A stretch of 6,192 bases of DNA from Chloroflexota bacterium (GTDB taxonomy: Bacteria; Chloroflexota; Dehalococcoidia; Lucifugimonadales; UBA3495), in contig JADFQT010000158.1 in NCBI GenBank assembly GCA_022561675.1, positions 1 through 6,192 of the forward strand, written 5' to 3'. Below, piece by piece: positions 5,049 through 6,192 of the stretch (the stretch's first letter is position 1; each line of letters starts with the position of its first letter). Made by a program: the position numbers and the translations under genes. Below the pieces are notes generated by a model. It was given only the letters and a program-made list of their open reading frames with translations. It did no database searches and was not told the DNA's origin.

Positions 5049-6192
5049 ACTTTCTTCCGTTCTCCGGCTCCGCACCCCCGTTCTTGAGTACGAGGCGCAA
5101 GGGGCTGTATGCGGCCAGTTCCAAGTGTCTTTCGTCGTCATCCCAGTATCTGGTCAGGGGGTCGCCGCCGGCGCCATGCCCAAGGAGTCGCCGGGCTACG
5201 TCTTTGGCGTCTGGGACTGTGCCGCCATTGGTTCTGACTGACCGCCCGAGCCATGTCGCAAAGGAGGCCCGGATATCGTAAGGTATGGCGTCAGGCATTT
5301 CCTCCTTGACCCGCTCTTCCGCAAATAGCCGGCGGACTATCCCCCGCATCCCCTGCCCACCCAAAGGCTTTCCCTGGTGCTTGCCCGACCCCATTTCGCT
5401 GCGGAAGAGTGGCTCGCCGTCGCTCAGATAGGGAAGTGGTTCCAACAGTTCCTGTAGCTTAGAGAGTACCTCCGGCAAAATGGGCGAGGGGGACCTCTCC
5501 TCCTTCCCGGTTCGGTGCTTCTGGTGGCGCATGATGAAGCCATCGTCCCTGGCCACCGCCTCCCGGACGTCGCCAGCCAGCAATCGGACGCACTCGATGG
5601 GGCGCCATCCCATAGCGAATCGTAGAAGCCAGATGCAAAGATCCCGCGAAGAGCCAGCCAGAGCCCGTTGGTGGAGCCGGATGAGCAGATCGAGAGAAAG
5701 GGGTTTCCCCTTCCTAGAGTCCGCCTTGGGGCGCGACCGCTTTGGGATGGGGTTGCGGGCCAGCTTCCCGAGGTCCACGGCGTAGTCCAAGAGGTCTTTT
5801 AGAGAGTCAAACCTGTTTCGTCTCCTCCGGCCTGTTTCTCCAGGAAAAGTCTCATTCAGCCAATCCCGCATGGTGCCCCATTCAAGGGGGACTATCGGGA
5901 ACCTATCGACAAATCTACCCCTCAACTTCAACAGGTCCTTTAGCTTCTCGGGCCGCCTGGCGATCTCCTTGGCATATTCATCAAAGAGCCACTTGGACGA
6001 CACAGAAGCCGATGGTGTGGCAGCCGCCGCGGGAAAGGCCACCTGTGGAGCTAGGAGCAAGTCATCTGAGAACATATCGTAAACGTCATCGTCGTCGTAG
6101 CAATCGCTAATAGCGTCGCAATCCGGGTCGTCCGGGTGTATGTAATAAAACCCGGGCGGGAGATCGTCAGGGGGAGAAATCTGGCGCGCCTC
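4984..6192 (-). CDS. Tyrosine recombinase/phage-type integrase, N-terminus possibly beyond window
   Basis: A DNA-cutting and joining enzyme that would integrate or excise a mobile element. Numbering from the Met at 6075: a helical core-binding domain at about 30-112, then the catalytic domain with R158 (in GWRPIE), K186 (in QKHRTG), Y266-D-I-R269 in the HxxR position, H300 (LLGH) and the nucleophile Y310 (LTRYW). All essential residues are present except that the first His of HxxR is Tyr. The last 22 residues, from about 342, are the antisense translation of the tRNA-Ala gene, and the stop codon lies in the tRNA D arm. Upstream of the Met at 6075 there is no Shine-Dalgarno site and the frame stays open for 39 more codons to the edge, with no ATG, GTG or TTG; that stretch is Asp-rich with coding-like codon use. 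I therefore treat the gene as possibly 5'-partial; 6075 is the only ATG start inside the window before the recognised domains. Confidence 0.9.
   Translation of the reverse strand, partial: EARQISPPDDLPPGFYYIHPDDPDCDAISDCYDDDDVYDMFSDDLLLAPQVAFPAAAATPSASVSSKWLFDEYAKEIARRPEKLKDLLKLRGRFVDRFPIVPLEWGTMRDWLNETFPGETGRRRRNRFDSLKDLLDYAVDLGKLARNPIPKRSRPKADSRKGKPLSLDLLIRLHQRALAGSSRDLCIWLLRFAMGWRPIECVRLLAGDVREAVARDDGFIMRHQKHRTGKEERSPSPILPEVLSKLQELLEPLPYLSDGEPLFRSEMGSGKHQGKPLGGQGMRGIVRRLFAEERVKEEMPDAIPYDIRASFATWLGRSVRTNGGTVPDAKDVARRLLGHGAGGDPLTRYWDDDERHLELAAYSPLRLVLKNGGAEPENGRKLVEIGGLEPPTSALRTPRSPS
5004..5048. other. Probable integration attachment site (att) in the 3' half of the tRNA
   Basis: Tyrosine integrases commonly recombine between the anticodon loop and the 3' end of a tRNA, so that the incoming copy restores the gene. 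Here an integrase gene abuts and overlaps the 3' end of an intact tRNA. Limits are inferred from that rule; the second copy of the repeat would lie beyond the right edge, so the core cannot be defined here. Confidence 0.5.

Noticed and set aside
4834..5241. Plus-strand open frames across the tRNA gene (also 4949-5281)
   Set aside because: They translate straight through a perfect cloverleaf and then antisense to the integrase; no ribosome site or family resemblance.

Overview
The window shows bacterial chromosomal DNA from an aerobic organism with fairly high GC. It carries the distal end of an aa3/caa3-type cytochrome c oxidase operon, two small housekeeping-type genes, a tRNA-Ala gene, and a tyrosine recombinase gene that runs antisense into the 3' part of that tRNA. 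The order subunit I (with two extra C-terminal helices), a short five-helix subunit III, then subunit IV joined to cytochrome c, together with two TTG starts behind good Shine-Dalgarno sites, suggests a Chloroflexota-like or related deep-branching bacterium. That assignment is inference from gene style only.

Layout. Positions 1-3199 (+): subunit I (5' end outside the window), subunit III and a subunit IV/cytochrome c fusion, 30 and 12 nt apart, so one transcription unit. Positions 3200-3359: convergent spacer with no clear terminator. Positions 3360-3716 (-): a DUF952-family protein. Positions 3717-4049: a divergent 333-nt regulatory gap with candidate promoters and a long imperfect stem-loop. 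Positions 4050-4742 (+): a serine alpha/beta hydrolase of the carboxylesterase/phospholipase type. Positions 4743-4972: a spacer with a hairpin and a good sigma70-like promoter in front of the tRNA. Positions 4973-5048 (+): tRNA-Ala(CGC) with encoded CCA. Position 4984 to the right edge (-): a tyrosine integrase whose last codons are the antisense of the tRNA.

How the parts work together. The oxidase genes build a proton-pumping terminal oxidase; the tethered cytochrome c on the last subunit would sit on the outer face and could feed electrons to the Cu_A site of subunit II, whose gene is not in the window. The tRNA/integrase pair is the signature of a tRNA-targeted integrative element whose body lies beyond the right edge. 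The most interesting points are the subunit IV-cytochrome c fusion, the integrase reading frame that includes its own attachment site, and the unexplained stem-loop at 3922-3969. No completely new system can be claimed from this window alone.
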